Below are positions 45,349-55,149 of a stretch of 64,000 nucleotides of DNA, piece after piece; positions within the stretch are counted from its first letter, which is position 1, and each line of letters begins with the position of its first letter. The notes under the pieces are model-generated. The model had not been told where the DNA came from. It ran no database searches and was given only the letters and a program-made list of their open reading frames with translations. The stretch covers positions 13,834,580 through 13,898,579 of the forward strand of contig OX246747.1 in assembly GCA_945910005.1 (NCBI GenBank). The letters are read 5' to 3'. A program made the translations under genes and the position numbers. Source of the DNA: Isoperla grammatica. Lineage: Eukaryota; Arthropoda; Insecta; Plecoptera; Perlodidae.

Positions 45349-46525
45349 ATGTCCGTCGTGTTTCAGGTACGAATGTCTGCAAGACGTGTACGTCGCGTAT
45401 AAGGAGGGTCACGCCAAAAAGCTCGCATGGGAGTTCTACGCGCACTACTGCGCCTTGCTGGAGCGGATAGCTGTGCTCAGCATGCAGGAGTTCTACGCGC
45501 ACTACTGCGCCCTTTTGGAGCGGATAGCTGTGCTCAGCATGCAGGAGTTCTACGCGCACTACTGCGCCCTGTTGGAGCGGATAGCTGTGCTCAGCATGCA
45601 GGAGTTCTACGCGCACTACTGCGCCATGTTGGAGCGGATAGCTGTGCTCAGCATGCAGGAGTTCTACGCGCACTACTGCGCCGTGTTGGAGCGGATAGCT
45701 GTGCTCAGCATGCAGGAGTTCTACGCGCACTACTGCGCCATGTTGGAGCGGATAGCTGTGCTCAGCATGCAGGAGTTCTACGCGCACTACTGCGCCGTGT
45801 TGGAGCGGATAGCTGTGCTCAGCATGCAGGAGTTCTACGCGCACTACTGCGCCATGTTGGAGCGGATAGCTGTGCTCAGCATGCAGGAGTTCTACGCGCA
45901 CTACTGCGCCGTGTTGGAGCGGATAGCTGTGCTCAGCATGCAGGAGTTCTACGCGCACTACTGCGCCGTGTTGGAGCGGATAGCTGTGCTCAGCATGCAG
46001 GAGTTATACGCGCACTACTGCGCCGTGTTGGAGCGGATAGCTGTGCTCAGCATGCAGGAGTTCTACGCGCACTACTGCGCCATGTTGGAGCGGATAGCTG
46101 TGCTCAGCATGCAGGAGTTCTACGCGCACTACTGCGCCATGTTGGAGCGGATAGCTGTGCTCAGCATGCAGGAGTTCTACGCGCACTACTGCGCCGTGTT
46201 GGAGCGGATAGCTGTGCTCAGCATGCAGGAGTTATACGCGCACTACTGCGCCGTGTTGGAGCGGATAGCTGTGCTCAGCATGCAGGAGTTCTACGCGCAA
46301 TACTGCGCCGTGTTGGAGCGGATAGCTGTGCTCAGCATGCAGGAGTTCTACGCGCACTACTGCGCCGTGTTGGAGCGGATAGCTGTGCTCAGCATGCAGG
46401 AGTTCTACGCGCAATACTGCGCCGTGTTGGAGCGGATAGCTGTGCTCAGCATGCAGGAGTTCTACGCGCACTACTGCGCCATGTTGGAGCGGATAGCTGT
46501 GCTCAGCATGCAGGAGCAGCCCTAG
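45332..46525 (+). CDS. 397-codon ORF built of nineteen 57-bp repeats
   Basis: After about 33 unique codons (the last ~20, YECLQDVYVAYKEGHAKKLA, follow a TTTCAG acceptor-like site at 45361-45366), 45431-46513 holds exactly 19 units of 57 bp. Each encodes EFYAHYCALLERIAVLSMQ with three variable positions: L, M or V at residue 9, F or L at 2, H or Q at 5. It ends EQP-stop. Because 57 is a multiple of three and the unit lacks stops, a second plus frame (45427-46707) and long minus frames are also open, so open length is not proof of coding. The unit alternates M and V over units 4-9, implying duplication of 114-bp pairs. I do not recognise the protein. Confidence 0.45.
   Translation: MLSPNKCPSCFRYECLQDVYVAYKEGHAKKLAWEFYAHYCALLERIAVLSMQEFYAHYCALLERIAVLSMQEFYAHYCALLERIAVLSMQEFYAHYCAMLERIAVLSMQEFYAHYCAVLERIAVLSMQEFYAHYCAMLERIAVLSMQEFYAHYCAVLERIAVLSMQEFYAHYCAMLERIAVLSMQEFYAHYCAVLERIAVLSMQEFYAHYCAVLERIAVLSMQELYAHYCAVLERIAVLSMQEFYAHYCAMLERIAVLSMQEFYAHYCAMLERIAVLSMQEFYAHYCAVLERIAVLSMQELYAHYCAVLERIAVLSMQEFYAQYCAVLERIAVLSMQEFYAHYCAVLERIAVLSMQEFYAQYCAVLERIAVLSMQEFYAHYCAMLERIAVLSMQEQP
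45431..46513 (+). repeat. 57-bp minisatellite, 19 units
   Basis: Units differ only at the codon after TGCGCC (TTG, CTT, CTG, ATG or GTG), at TTC/TTA and at CAC/CAA. All of these are amino-acid-changing in the long frame; I saw no synonymous differences outside the first unit's CTG/TTG. This uniformity indicates recent expansion or homogenisation. Confidence 0.97.
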
Positions 46526-46594
46526 CTCGGCGTCAAACGGAACCTCCAGGATTGCGTGCAGGTCGTAAGCAGAGCGTCTACGTTATACGCCATC

Positions 46595-46633
46595 CGCCTG
46601 GGCTCGACTGGGCTCGACAGTCGAGCCCAGGCG
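46595..46633 (+). repeat. 15-bp perfect inverted repeat (hairpin)
   Basis: CGCCTGGGCTCGACT, a 9-nt loop and AGTCGAGCCCAGGCG. The loop repeats GGGCTCGAC, so the structure could slip. It lies 80 bp past the minisatellite. Confidence 0.9.
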
Positions 46634-46810
46634 TTCGCGACGACAACACACGCGACCCGGACCTGTCACCTGATGATGCCGCAACATTTGTCGGCGAAAC
46701 GTTGTGAAAAAAGGTTTGTGAAAAAACAACCTCCTCACAAAACGTGGAGTAATACCCAAAAACCCTCTCCAACATCTCAGTTTGTCTACGAAAATTTACG
46801 TCTCAACATA

Positions 46811-46811
46811 T

Positions 46812-46838
<27 letters not shown>
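46811..46838 (+). repeat. (TA)n microsatellite
   Basis: About 13 TA units followed by degenerate ATATATA runs to 46860. Confidence 0.95.
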
Positions 46839-46844
<6 letters not shown>

Positions 46845-47198
46845 ATAAATATATATATACAAATAAATTAAAATATATTTAACAATTCTTCTAACATTTA
46901 TAAAACTTTGTAACCGTGTCCCGAGAGGTTGCAGGTAAGCCTTTGGCCTTCATTTAGGTTTATGGAATTCAATTTTCCATAACCAAGATCCTGCCCGTGA
47001 AATTGAAAAACTTGCGCTCAAACCTTTTGCGATCAGCCTTCGCCTTTTCTTTCCTTGGCATGGGTGTGCAGTCGAACTCGAGCGAACTGTTCAATTATTG
47101 CAGGGAAGATGCCGCAGTTTGGGGAACAGAGAATTGGCGAATCTATCTTCAAGTGAATCTAGTGTTGGATGTGTTGCTGAAGTTCTACGTGTTTATGA

Positions 47199-49178
47199 CT
47201 ATTGGAGATGATGAGAAGAAACACACTCGGCGATTTTGATGAGTTCGAAGATTCTCTCAGTAGGGAATATCATGCGGCCAATGTTACGGTTCTCGATCAA
47301 CACCTCTTCAACTCTTCGTTCACCTGAAGCCTGAATCACCTGATCGTTGCATATATCAGAGCAGAACTGCTGAGCAGAAACCAGAGTACTTAGGACGGCA
47401 CCTAAGACATTCTTAAGGGCATTAATTTCATCATCGGTCCCAACAAATGAGGCAGCATTGTCTTCAATTGGCTCAGCAACAATGCCTACTGAAACAGGGC
47501 AACTCAAAGCAACTGTATCAAGTGCAGTATTGGTAGTTTTCTTGATGGAGAACAGCCCCAAGTAGTGATTTCCACCATCATATTCATAATTGCTTGAAGC
47601 TTCGTTGTGTTCCTTCACAAACTGGGACATTGTTATCAGCTTCAATGCCTGCACAGCTTGTAAACAACTAGGCTGCACGTTTCCGGGTCGCCGGAGAATA
47701 GAGAATAGGCTTTTTAATGCATCGGAAGTAATTCTGGCTGTGAGGAAGTAGATGTAGCCATCTTTAAACAGTTGTTTCTGGAGTGCGATTACGCTTTCGG
47801 TGGTAAATATAATCCCAGTTTGCACCGGCTTCCACCGGCCATCTCCTATCTTCATGTTTTGTAGGGCGCGATTATGCCTCGAAGAATCTTCCGTTTCACA
47901 AATCTATTCTTCCTCGTTATTCCAGTTTTTTTCTCTCGGCTGTTCAAAATGTCGAACCAAGTCCAAACATTCCGAACTTCCAAGCAGTGGTCAAAGCTTT
48001 TTGACTCATTAACTGAAGAGACACAAGAGTTTCCAGAGCCGAGGCAATCTTTATACAAAGCACTTGCGTTGCCATCGACACTTTCATCTTCTCAAATTGC
48101 GTAGGCTTGAAATGACGCTCTGTTAAATTTGGTGAAAGCTTCAGATTCTTGTCCTTCTGGATGTGAACGACTTCTTTAAGGTATTTCACTTAAACTCTGG
48201 TGGATACCAAGTTCTCAGCAGCAACCACATCATCAGGTAAAACTATGACGTGTTTCAGCAACGCTTGTTTGAGATTTTTCAACAGGTGTGGCGTATCTGC
48301 AAAGATTGTAAACTCTTCTTCGGACCTAGCTGGATGAGGGACTACAAACTTACTGCAGAACGTTCCCGTGTCTAATCCTAAATCACTCCACACAGCAAGA
48401 TTCTTCGGTCCCATGTCGCTTACTAGACCATGAACATGGTACCCACTTTCCTCGACTGCACTTGCCCATGGACTGCTACCTTATCGTGGTGGGCAGGTTT
48501 GTGTGCTTTGATGATCCCGAGAGCTATGTCGGCGGAAGCGTATGCTTCTGGTAGGGTCACCCTAGCCGGACTGGTCGAGAAGAAGAAGTCAGACGAAATG
48601 CAGTCCACACCCCAATCCCCTTTCCTCCCCCTTCCCCTTTCCACCCCGCCCTCCTATTGGCCCCTTTCCTCCAAAAAGCCCCCTATTTCATTTTCATATA
48701 TCACCCACTCATTGTCTCGATTAGCCTCGTTGCAAAAATATGAGACGTTAAGCCCAAATAACCAAAACCCTTTCTACCCCACCCTCCTATTGGCCCCTTT
48801 CCTCCAAACAGCCCCCTATTTCATTTTCATATATCACCCACTCATTGTCTCGATTAGCCTCGTTGCAAAAATATGAGACGTTAAGCCCAAATAATCAATC
48901 GTCGACTGCAAGCAGTGTCTCCTTAATGAAGTCTGCGAGATTGTTTCCCGGGTTTGACTTAACGTTAATACCTCGCAGCAATACAACAAGTAGCTGGGAC
49001 CCAAGCTCCTGCATGGTACTATCTGTGACAATTTTCTTTTCGGTCACATCTATTATTGCCAGCTTATCAATGTTTTTCAAGGTTCTAATGTCACCTATTG
49101 CATTATGTGCACCGGCTCCTGACATGTCCCATGCAGATAAGTGATCTGCAATGGTTCCCTGCTTATAGTTAACCATAT
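47199..49178 (-). pseudogene. P-element/THAP9-like transposase, N-terminally truncated
   Basis: The minus strand reads, in order: ADHLSAWDMSGAGAHN and LAIIDVTEKKIVTDSTMQEL (49178-48911); then, past a SINE, VHGLVSDMGPKNLAVWSDLG; FADTPHLLKNLKQALLKH (GTP-binding/insertion region); NLTERHFKPTQFEKMKVSMA (48189-47944); GRWKPVQTGIIFTTESVIAL and ARITSDALKSLFSILRRPG (47855 onward), the RNase H-like C-terminal part that resembles SQDxLE..FSxIR. P-type transposases use an N-terminal THAP domain to bind DNA and GTP as cofactor. At least one in-frame stop or shift lies near 48187-48190 and another near 47860-47940. The THAP N-terminus is missing, cut off at the SINE at 49181. Confidence 0.82.
48461..48901 (+). 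repeat. SINE-like element, H1 + body B with duplicated 3' half
   Basis: Inserted in the P-type transposase with a 9-bp duplication TCGACTGCA (48452-48460 and 48902-48910). After a first tail (GTTAAGCCCAAATAACC, ~48766) the last ~134 nt of body B plus tail occur again (48768-48901). The single outer duplication shows both halves entered together. Confidence 0.92.
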
Positions 49179-49180
49179 TT

Positions 49181-49362
49181 GTCAGACGAAGTGCAGTCCA
49201 CACCCCAATCCCCTTTCCTCCCCTTACCCCTTTCCTCACGCGCCCTCCTACTTGCCCCTTTCCTCCAAACAGCCCCCTATTTCATCTTCATATATCACCC
49301 ACTCATTGTCTCGATTAGCCTCGTTGCAAAAATATGAGACGTTAAGCCCAAATATCAATCAT
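49181..49362 (+). repeat. SINE-like element, body B, 5'-truncated
   Basis: Begins GTCAGACGAAGTGCAG; lies exactly between the P-type transposase and the MULE fragment, so it marks or hides their junction. Confidence 0.88.
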
Positions 49363-49950
49363 CAACAGTTTGAGGATGGATTGGAAATCCGAGTAAAGTA
49401 CACTTGTTTTGGATTTCTCGAAGCATTCTTTCGTAAATCGGTTGGCTTTTGCCTGGCAACAGAGCATACACGCACGTTATAGCAGGACCACTAAAGACGC
49501 ATCGCACTACATATATCTGCGAAAATGCTTGTGGTGACATTGAAAAGTTACCGTCCATGAACTAAACTCCACTGTTACCAAGAGCCTGAAGGGCAATCTC
49601 AGTTGCGTAGACAATCATCCCATCATCGTTGTGGATTAGAAATTCCTTGGGGTTTGGACCTCCTGTCAACGTGAATTGTGGAGGATTATTGGCCAAATCC
49701 TCTGGTCTACGAGGATCACGAGGAAGAGCATTGATCCTCTGTTGGCGAACAAACCTTGTCATTGTTTGTATGCTTCCTGCATGAGCTCTTACTTCTTCAG
49801 TACAACCCATCAGCGTTCTCGATACTACATTGGAAGGTTTATCCCGCGAATCCGTTGAAAGGCGTTTAAGCGACTTTTTCATCAAGGTGACTCTTCCATT
49901 AGTTGGATCTGGCAGGTGGTTATGTGGAACCTCCGATCGTGGGTTCCTGG
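49363..49950 (-). pseudogene. FLYWCH-type MULE transposase fragment
   Basis: The minus strand starts after an ACAG acceptor with PHNHLPDPTNGRVTLMKKSL (end of a FLYWCH-like finger), then SNVVSRTLMGCTEEV, PRDPRRPEDLANNPPQFTL, MIVYATEIALQALGNSGV, a TAG at 49562-49564 where the family has Trp, then FMDGNFSMSPQAFSQIYVV (first catalytic Asp) and VYALLPGKSQPIYERMLREI. It stops at TVDD, just before the second Asp segment expected. MULE enzymes are DDE transposases. Confidence 0.8.
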
Positions 49951-50610
49951 GCTGTCGGAAAAATATTTATTGTCAGAAAGTTATTTTACAATAACAGCGT
50001 GCAGCTAAAAGAAACCATGTTAATTTACATCACAAAAATGAAATAGCAAACGTGAATCGTAAACTTCAATGTCACTAGCCATGAAAAAATGAAAAGCTTC
50101 CTGTTCTTTCTATCACAAAACTGGATACTCCTATAAGCTACTAGCAAAGACGTCACACAACCAGGTGCATGCCCTTGGTCGCATAAACATCCCCGACAAT
50201 CTTCCATATAGGGTGAAAAAATCTAAATTGGTCATCAAATACAGTTAAATATAGCCACCTCTGGGGCCTATATCCACCGGATTTGGAAATTATAAGTTAT
50301 GGCTATGAAAATATCGTTAAAAATTATTTAAAAAATCATGTTTCAGGACATTAGTCCCTTGTTTCCAGAAACAACTCGTACGACCTTCCATAAAAATTGC
50401 GAAAGCTTATTTTTCAACAAAAACGATCTTCAGACACCCCTGGAGGGTAAACCAACTTGATTTGGAGCATCGAACAAACGCCAATGTCAAGAGCGTCAAA
50501 AAATCTATAGGATGCACAAATTGCGATTTTTATACAGAATATTTATCGATTGTTCCCAAAATCGTGGCACGTCTAAAGTCAGATATTTCAAAGGTCCCAA
50601 AAGATTTTCT

Positions 50611-50850
50611 TTAAGATCGGAGTAGCCGTTTGTCCGGTAGAGAGCGAACTGACAGAATAGCGTTGTGGCGATTTGTCCTCCTTTCGATTGTGGGCCTCAG
50701 TTCTTCGAGCAGTTGTTCAAACAAAGCCCTATTGAGCCTAGTAGTGTGGAACAGCAGTGTATCACTTATGTTGTGAGCCCGTATGCGGTCATATTGCATT
50801 GGCTCTTCATCAAATATGCCCAAAGCTTTAGCAGCAGCTGCTCCTGCCAT
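50611..50850 (-). pseudogene. PIF/Harbinger transposase 3, N-terminal exon
   Basis: MAGAAAAKALGIFDEEPM, then LNRALFEQLLEELRPTIERR and TNRHNAILSVRSL: the helix-rich opening of Harbinger transposases (xFxxLLxxLxPxIxRRTxRxxAIS). The frame ends in a stop at 50611 and no catalytic segment is seen downstream on this strand. Confidence 0.55.
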
Positions 50851-51091
50851 CTTAAATCAAACAACACAATTAGGCCTACATTTGAGAAGAGCATTGTTGG
50901 ATTTTGACTGATTATGTATAAAATAGGCTCGCAAGTTGGACGTTGCCCAGATACATAGGCCTAACATACAATACCCTAAACCCATAGTGAATAATTATGT
51001 AACATTTTAACTGTTGTAATAAATAACCCAAAAATCACTAGCTAATAGGCCTACCCACTTATTTATACTTGGTACTAGACCCGGGCTTAGA

Positions 51092-51462
51092 CCTGCCCAG
51101 TGGTGGGCAGGTTTGCGTGCTTTGTTGATCCCGAGAGCTATGCCAGCGGAAGCGTATGCTTCTGGTAGGGCCACCCTAGCCCGACTGGTCGAGGAGGAGA
51201 AGTCAGACGAAGTGCACTCCACACCCAAATCCCCTCCCCCCACCCCCCCTACTGACCCATTGAATATTTCTCCTCCCACTTTTCCCTGCCCTCCCTTGCT
51301 GGACTCCCATATGACGACTCACGCGACGTAAAATGGATCTGATTCGGATGTGGCTTTATTCTTCATTATCATCTTTCTCATCTTCATTATCACCCGCTCA
51401 TCGTCTCGATTAGCCATCGTTACATTAATATGAGACGTTAAGCCCCATTAATCAATCAATCA
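51092..51462 (+). repeat. SINE-like element, H1 + body A (outer member of a pair)
   Basis: The head lacks about 20 nt of the hairpin loop (CCTGCCCAGTGGTGGGCAGG). Preceded by CCGGGCTTAGA (51081-51091); followed by TTAGA (51463-51467) and a second SINE. Confidence 0.93.
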
Positions 51463-51467
51463 TTAGA

Positions 51468-51778
51468 CCTGCCCAGGGACTGCTACCTTATCGTGGTAGG
51501 CAGGTTTGCGTGCTGTGTTGATCCCGAGAGCTATGCCGGCGGAAGCGTATGCTTCTGGTAGGGCCACCCTAGCCGGACTGGTCGAGGAGGAGAAGTCAGA
51601 CGAAGTGCAGTCCACACCCCAAGCCCCTTTCCTCCACCTTCCCCTTTCCACCCCCGCCCTCCTATTGGCCCCTTTCCTCCAAACAGCCCCCTTTTTCATC
51701 TTCATATATCACCCACTCATTGTCTCGATTAGCCTCGTTGCAAAAATATGAGACGTTAAGCCCAAATAATCAATCAAT
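51468..51778 (+). repeat. SINE-like element, H1 + body B (inner member of a pair)
   Basis: Followed by CCGGGCTTAGA (51779-51789), the partner of the copy at 51081-51091. It probably landed first; the body A copy then inserted at its 5' junction, duplicating TTAGA. Confidence 0.93.
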
Positions 51779-51859
51779 CCGGGCTTAGAGAACCTACAAC
51801 TAGGAACAAAATAAGCCTTAGCATAATCCTGTTTGGAGGGCACTGGGTTGCCATCTAAG

Positions 51860-52260
51860 CATAGCCCAGCCCATGCATCAGACTAGGCCTACCTAGGCCT
51901 AGGCTAGTCTAGGTTAGTATGTTTTATTATAACATTGAGCAAAGTTATGAACGTAACAAGAAAAATAGCTGAGGCCTAGGGCCTAGCCATAGTGGGCCTA
52001 GGGTCCAATACCAGCTCGATGCTGGGCCTAGCCTACCTAGGGCCTAGACTTAGGCTAAGCCTAGAGAAAATGTTAGGTTATCTAGCTTTATGATCACTAA
52101 AACCTAGGTAACATCGGCCAGGCCTATTCATATTTTAAAGGCCATATTGTTTTAAATAAAATCACTTTCTAAACCCATGGGTGTCAGTTTTAAAACTAGG
52201 CTAGGCCTAGGCCTAGTTTCAGGTTGGGAGAATGGGAGCCGATAACCTTAAAACATGCTT
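51860..52260. repeat. TAGGCC-rich cluster
   Basis: Dense TAGGCCTA, CCTAGGGCC and GGCTAGTC words, the richest such stretch in the window. No ORF. Confidence 0.8.
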
Positions 52261-52489
52261 AAAACGGCGAGACAAACCCCTAGGCCCTTACAATGACTTG
52301 TCACATACCTTTTTTTTATCCTCTATATCAGTAACTGCATGTTGTTTTTAAACAATATAATTATTGTATTTAGCCGAAACAATAAGACTTACCTCAATGC
52401 TTCGCTGACACGGACAACGCAAATTCAATCCCAAACATAAAAACGACGATCAGCTGGAAAATGGCGGCGTATTTCAAAAGTAGCGAGAT

Positions 52490-52650
52490 AACTCTTTTTA
52501 ACCCTACCGTGGGGGCGGGGTTAACTTTGACACCAGAGTTAAGCCGAGTTAGCCGGTGTTAAATGTACTGGAATGCGACTTAACCCTTAACCCAGCTTAA
52601 CTCGCCGTAACTCTCCTTAACTCGGGTTAAAAAACGTACAGGAATCGGGC
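52490..52650. repeat. GTTAA-rich foldback stretch
   Basis: GTTAACTTTGACACC, GAGTTAAGCCGAGTTAG on the left face CTTAACTCGCC, CTTAACTCGGGTTAA on the right, forming an imperfect palindrome of about 130 bp. Possible MITE end of the neighbouring Harbinger fragment. Confidence 0.45.
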
Positions 52651-53575
52651 CCGAGGGGTTCGTGCATTTTCTTTTGAGCTTCATTGTCATGATTGTCTTC
52701 ATTGTTTATGAAATCTCTGCGCCCGTCCCCAGGAGGGGTTCGTGCATATTTCAATCTTCGTGACAGCTTCTTTTGCATAACTCTCATCTTTAATTCGTGG
52801 AAGTGACTAAGACAGCACAGGCTTGTCCCACACGACTTGGGTGTTGTTTCTATTATTGAATTTTATTTTTCATTTTTATTTTATCCGTACTGTATCTGGC
52901 TTTCGACTGCGGCACTTGATGGTATTATTCTGCTGTACTCGAATACATTCACCATTACTCCCGACCGCAGAGGCATTTTTATACACAGTTTAAGCAACGG
53001 ATCGACAGTTTTCTTCAAGTGCTGGGCGTTGTCTCGATCGCCATCATCACAACGTGAAAGAATTATGCTCTTATTGTGTATTCTATTGATCCAGATGATC
53101 ATGTTTTCTGACTCGCCGACAGAGTCAACTGTGTCATCGGAATGTACATTGGGATTTACAATCTCTTCGGATGGCGGTGGTCTGCTCAGAAGGCCGAGAT
53201 CGAGATCATCTGTCTTCAGGGTCTCGGAACATTTCGTTCATGTGACCAGAGGCTAACCGTTTACTTATCTTCTTCTTGTAGATCTCACAAGGCACTTCCA
53301 ATCCACTTGTAATTGAGTTTCCTTCTGTATTAGTCTGTGCGACCACAAGAAGAGCCTTGTTGATTTCTTTAGCTTTCTTTTAAGCTTGTACTTACGATGA
53401 GTAAGCCAATTCCTCCAACATAAAACCCTTTAATGCAGTTCAATTTTTTTTTTTAACAACTCCACATTGTGACGCACTTGATGAGATGCGTGACATCAAC
53501 CCTGATGAAAAATGAAGGTTTTATACAGCTTTGTTATCTTTCAGCAGATGGAAGCAGCTGGTGTCAATATACGAT

Positions 53576-54014
53576 TTAGTATCTGCCATTTTGGCGAAAA
53601 CTACAAGCTGCTCTTAACAAGGCCAAAGAGAAATCACAAACGGTCTCTTCAGAAATGTTAGCACTTAACCACTCACTGAGCCAAAACATTAATGCATTTG
53701 CATTGTGTCTTTCAGACAACATTTGAATCACCGGTATTTGCCCTTCATGTTCGTTAGGAATACTTATTACTCCTGTGTACAGGAAGATATGTTTCGATAA
53801 CGTCTGGCCAGGTATGTTAAATGTATGGTAAACCACCAGTTGCATCGATATTAATCTTACTGTGGTATACTTTTTGTCTGTAAGCAGAGTAGACTCTGAG
53901 CTGATCTGGCGACCAGTAATGGACGATGAATGGATCTAACCCCATATCCAATATTGTTGACCTGAATTGGTCGGTGTATTTTAGTAGATTCAACGCCGAT
54001 ACCGGGTTGTCCAC
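53576..54014 (-). pseudogene. DDE-type (MULE-like) transposase fragment
   Basis: The minus strand 53817-54014 reads LGLDPFIVHYWSPDQLRVY, a VYHSKINIDATGG segment (probable first Asp). The other frame, 53576-53845, reads SKHIFLYTGVISIPN, MLSERHNANALMFWLSEWL and EETVCDFSLALLRAAC (probable second Asp). A similar order (HYWS...IDATG...FLY...QMLSE.H...WLSEWL...CDFS.ALL) occurs in uncharacterised invertebrate transposase-like proteins. The family name is uncertain; a small frameshift joins the two frames. Confidence 0.6.
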
Positions 54015-54267
54015 CAGCCTATCGTTTTTAAAGCCTAGTTCATAGCAACACGGCTAACGTGCCTTGCGTCCGTGTAACGTGACACAGTAGTCCGGTAATT
54101 ATTAAAGTTCTTCATAGGTGCACGTCAGCACGGCAAAGCTATTCGAGTGCTTTCTCTTCCCAGAACAGTAAAGCTCAAGACAATACTAGCGCTTAGAGAT
54201 GGAAATTTTGGCCCGAACGGCCCAAAAGCCCGGCCCGGCCCGGGTTTCTTAAGTTAGCTTCGGGCTT

Positions 54268-54543
54268 CGGCCCAGAGTGACTCTGCTAGTCATAAGAGGC
54301 GACAAAAGGAGACGCTGTCCCTTTCCCCCCCACTGTCCCACTGAATATTTCTCCTCCCCCTTGGCCCTGCCCTCCCTTGCTGGACTTCCATATGACGACC
54401 CGCGCGACCTACAATGGATCTGATTCGGATGTGGCTTTATTCTTCATCATCATCTTTCTCATCTTCATTATCACCTGCTCATCGTCTCGATTAGCCATTG
54501 TTGCAAAAAAATGATACGTTAAGCCCCATTAATCAATCAATCA
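54268..54543 (+). repeat. SINE-like element, H2 (truncated) + body A
   Basis: Begins at CGGCCCAGAGTGACTCTGC, lacking the left hairpin arm; full body A; GATACGTTAAGCCCC tail. Confidence 0.9.
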
Positions 54544-54773
54544 TATAAAATTGAATATAGAGCTGCTTCAGTTTAGTTATCTAAACAGCGGTAAGCAGTT
54601 TGTTTTTTGGAGTTCTTCACAGGCCACAGTCCACCCACCCACACACAACATTCTCCTAATCCCTACCCCCATAGCCAACACTGTGGCGATCGACTTAATC
54701 GATACGTTTTGTGTCGGCGGCGGCTTTGCTATAAGGCCGGGCCGCGCTTTCGGGCCGGGCCGGGCCGGGTTTT

Positions 54774-55149
54774 CCTGCCCAGGGACTGCCACCTTATCGT
54801 GGTGGGCAGGTTTGCGTGCTTTGTTGATCCCGAGAGCTATGCCGGCGGAAGCGTATGCTTCTGGTAGGGGCACCCAAGCCGGACTGGTCGAGGAGGAGAA
54901 GTCAGACGAAGTGCAGTCCACACCCCAATCCCCTTTCCCCCGCACTGTCCCATTGAATATTTATCCTCCCACTTGGCCCTGCCCTCCTCTGCTGGACTCC
55001 CTTATGGCGACTCACGCGACGTACAATGGATCTGATTCGGATGTGGCTTTATTCTTCATTATCATCTTTCTTATCTTCATTATCACCCGCTCATCGTCTC
55101 GATTAGCCATCGTTGCATAAATATGAGACGTTAAGCCCCATTAATCAAT
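54774..55149 (+). repeat. SINE-like element, H1 + body A, inside the hAT-like element
   Basis: 14-bp target-site duplication CCGGGCCGGGTTTT (54760-54773 and 55150-55163), i.e. it landed in the GC-rich interior. Confidence 0.94.

Noticed and set aside
45335..45958. Minus-strand 207-codon ORF across the 57-bp repeats
   Set aside because: It is open only because the 57-bp unit lacks stops in this frame; no start context or splice signal supports it over the plus frame.
52837..53256. 139-codon plus ORF with hydrophobic N-terminus
   Set aside because: No recognisable domain, low-complexity start, no supporting splice or promoter signal; treated as chance.
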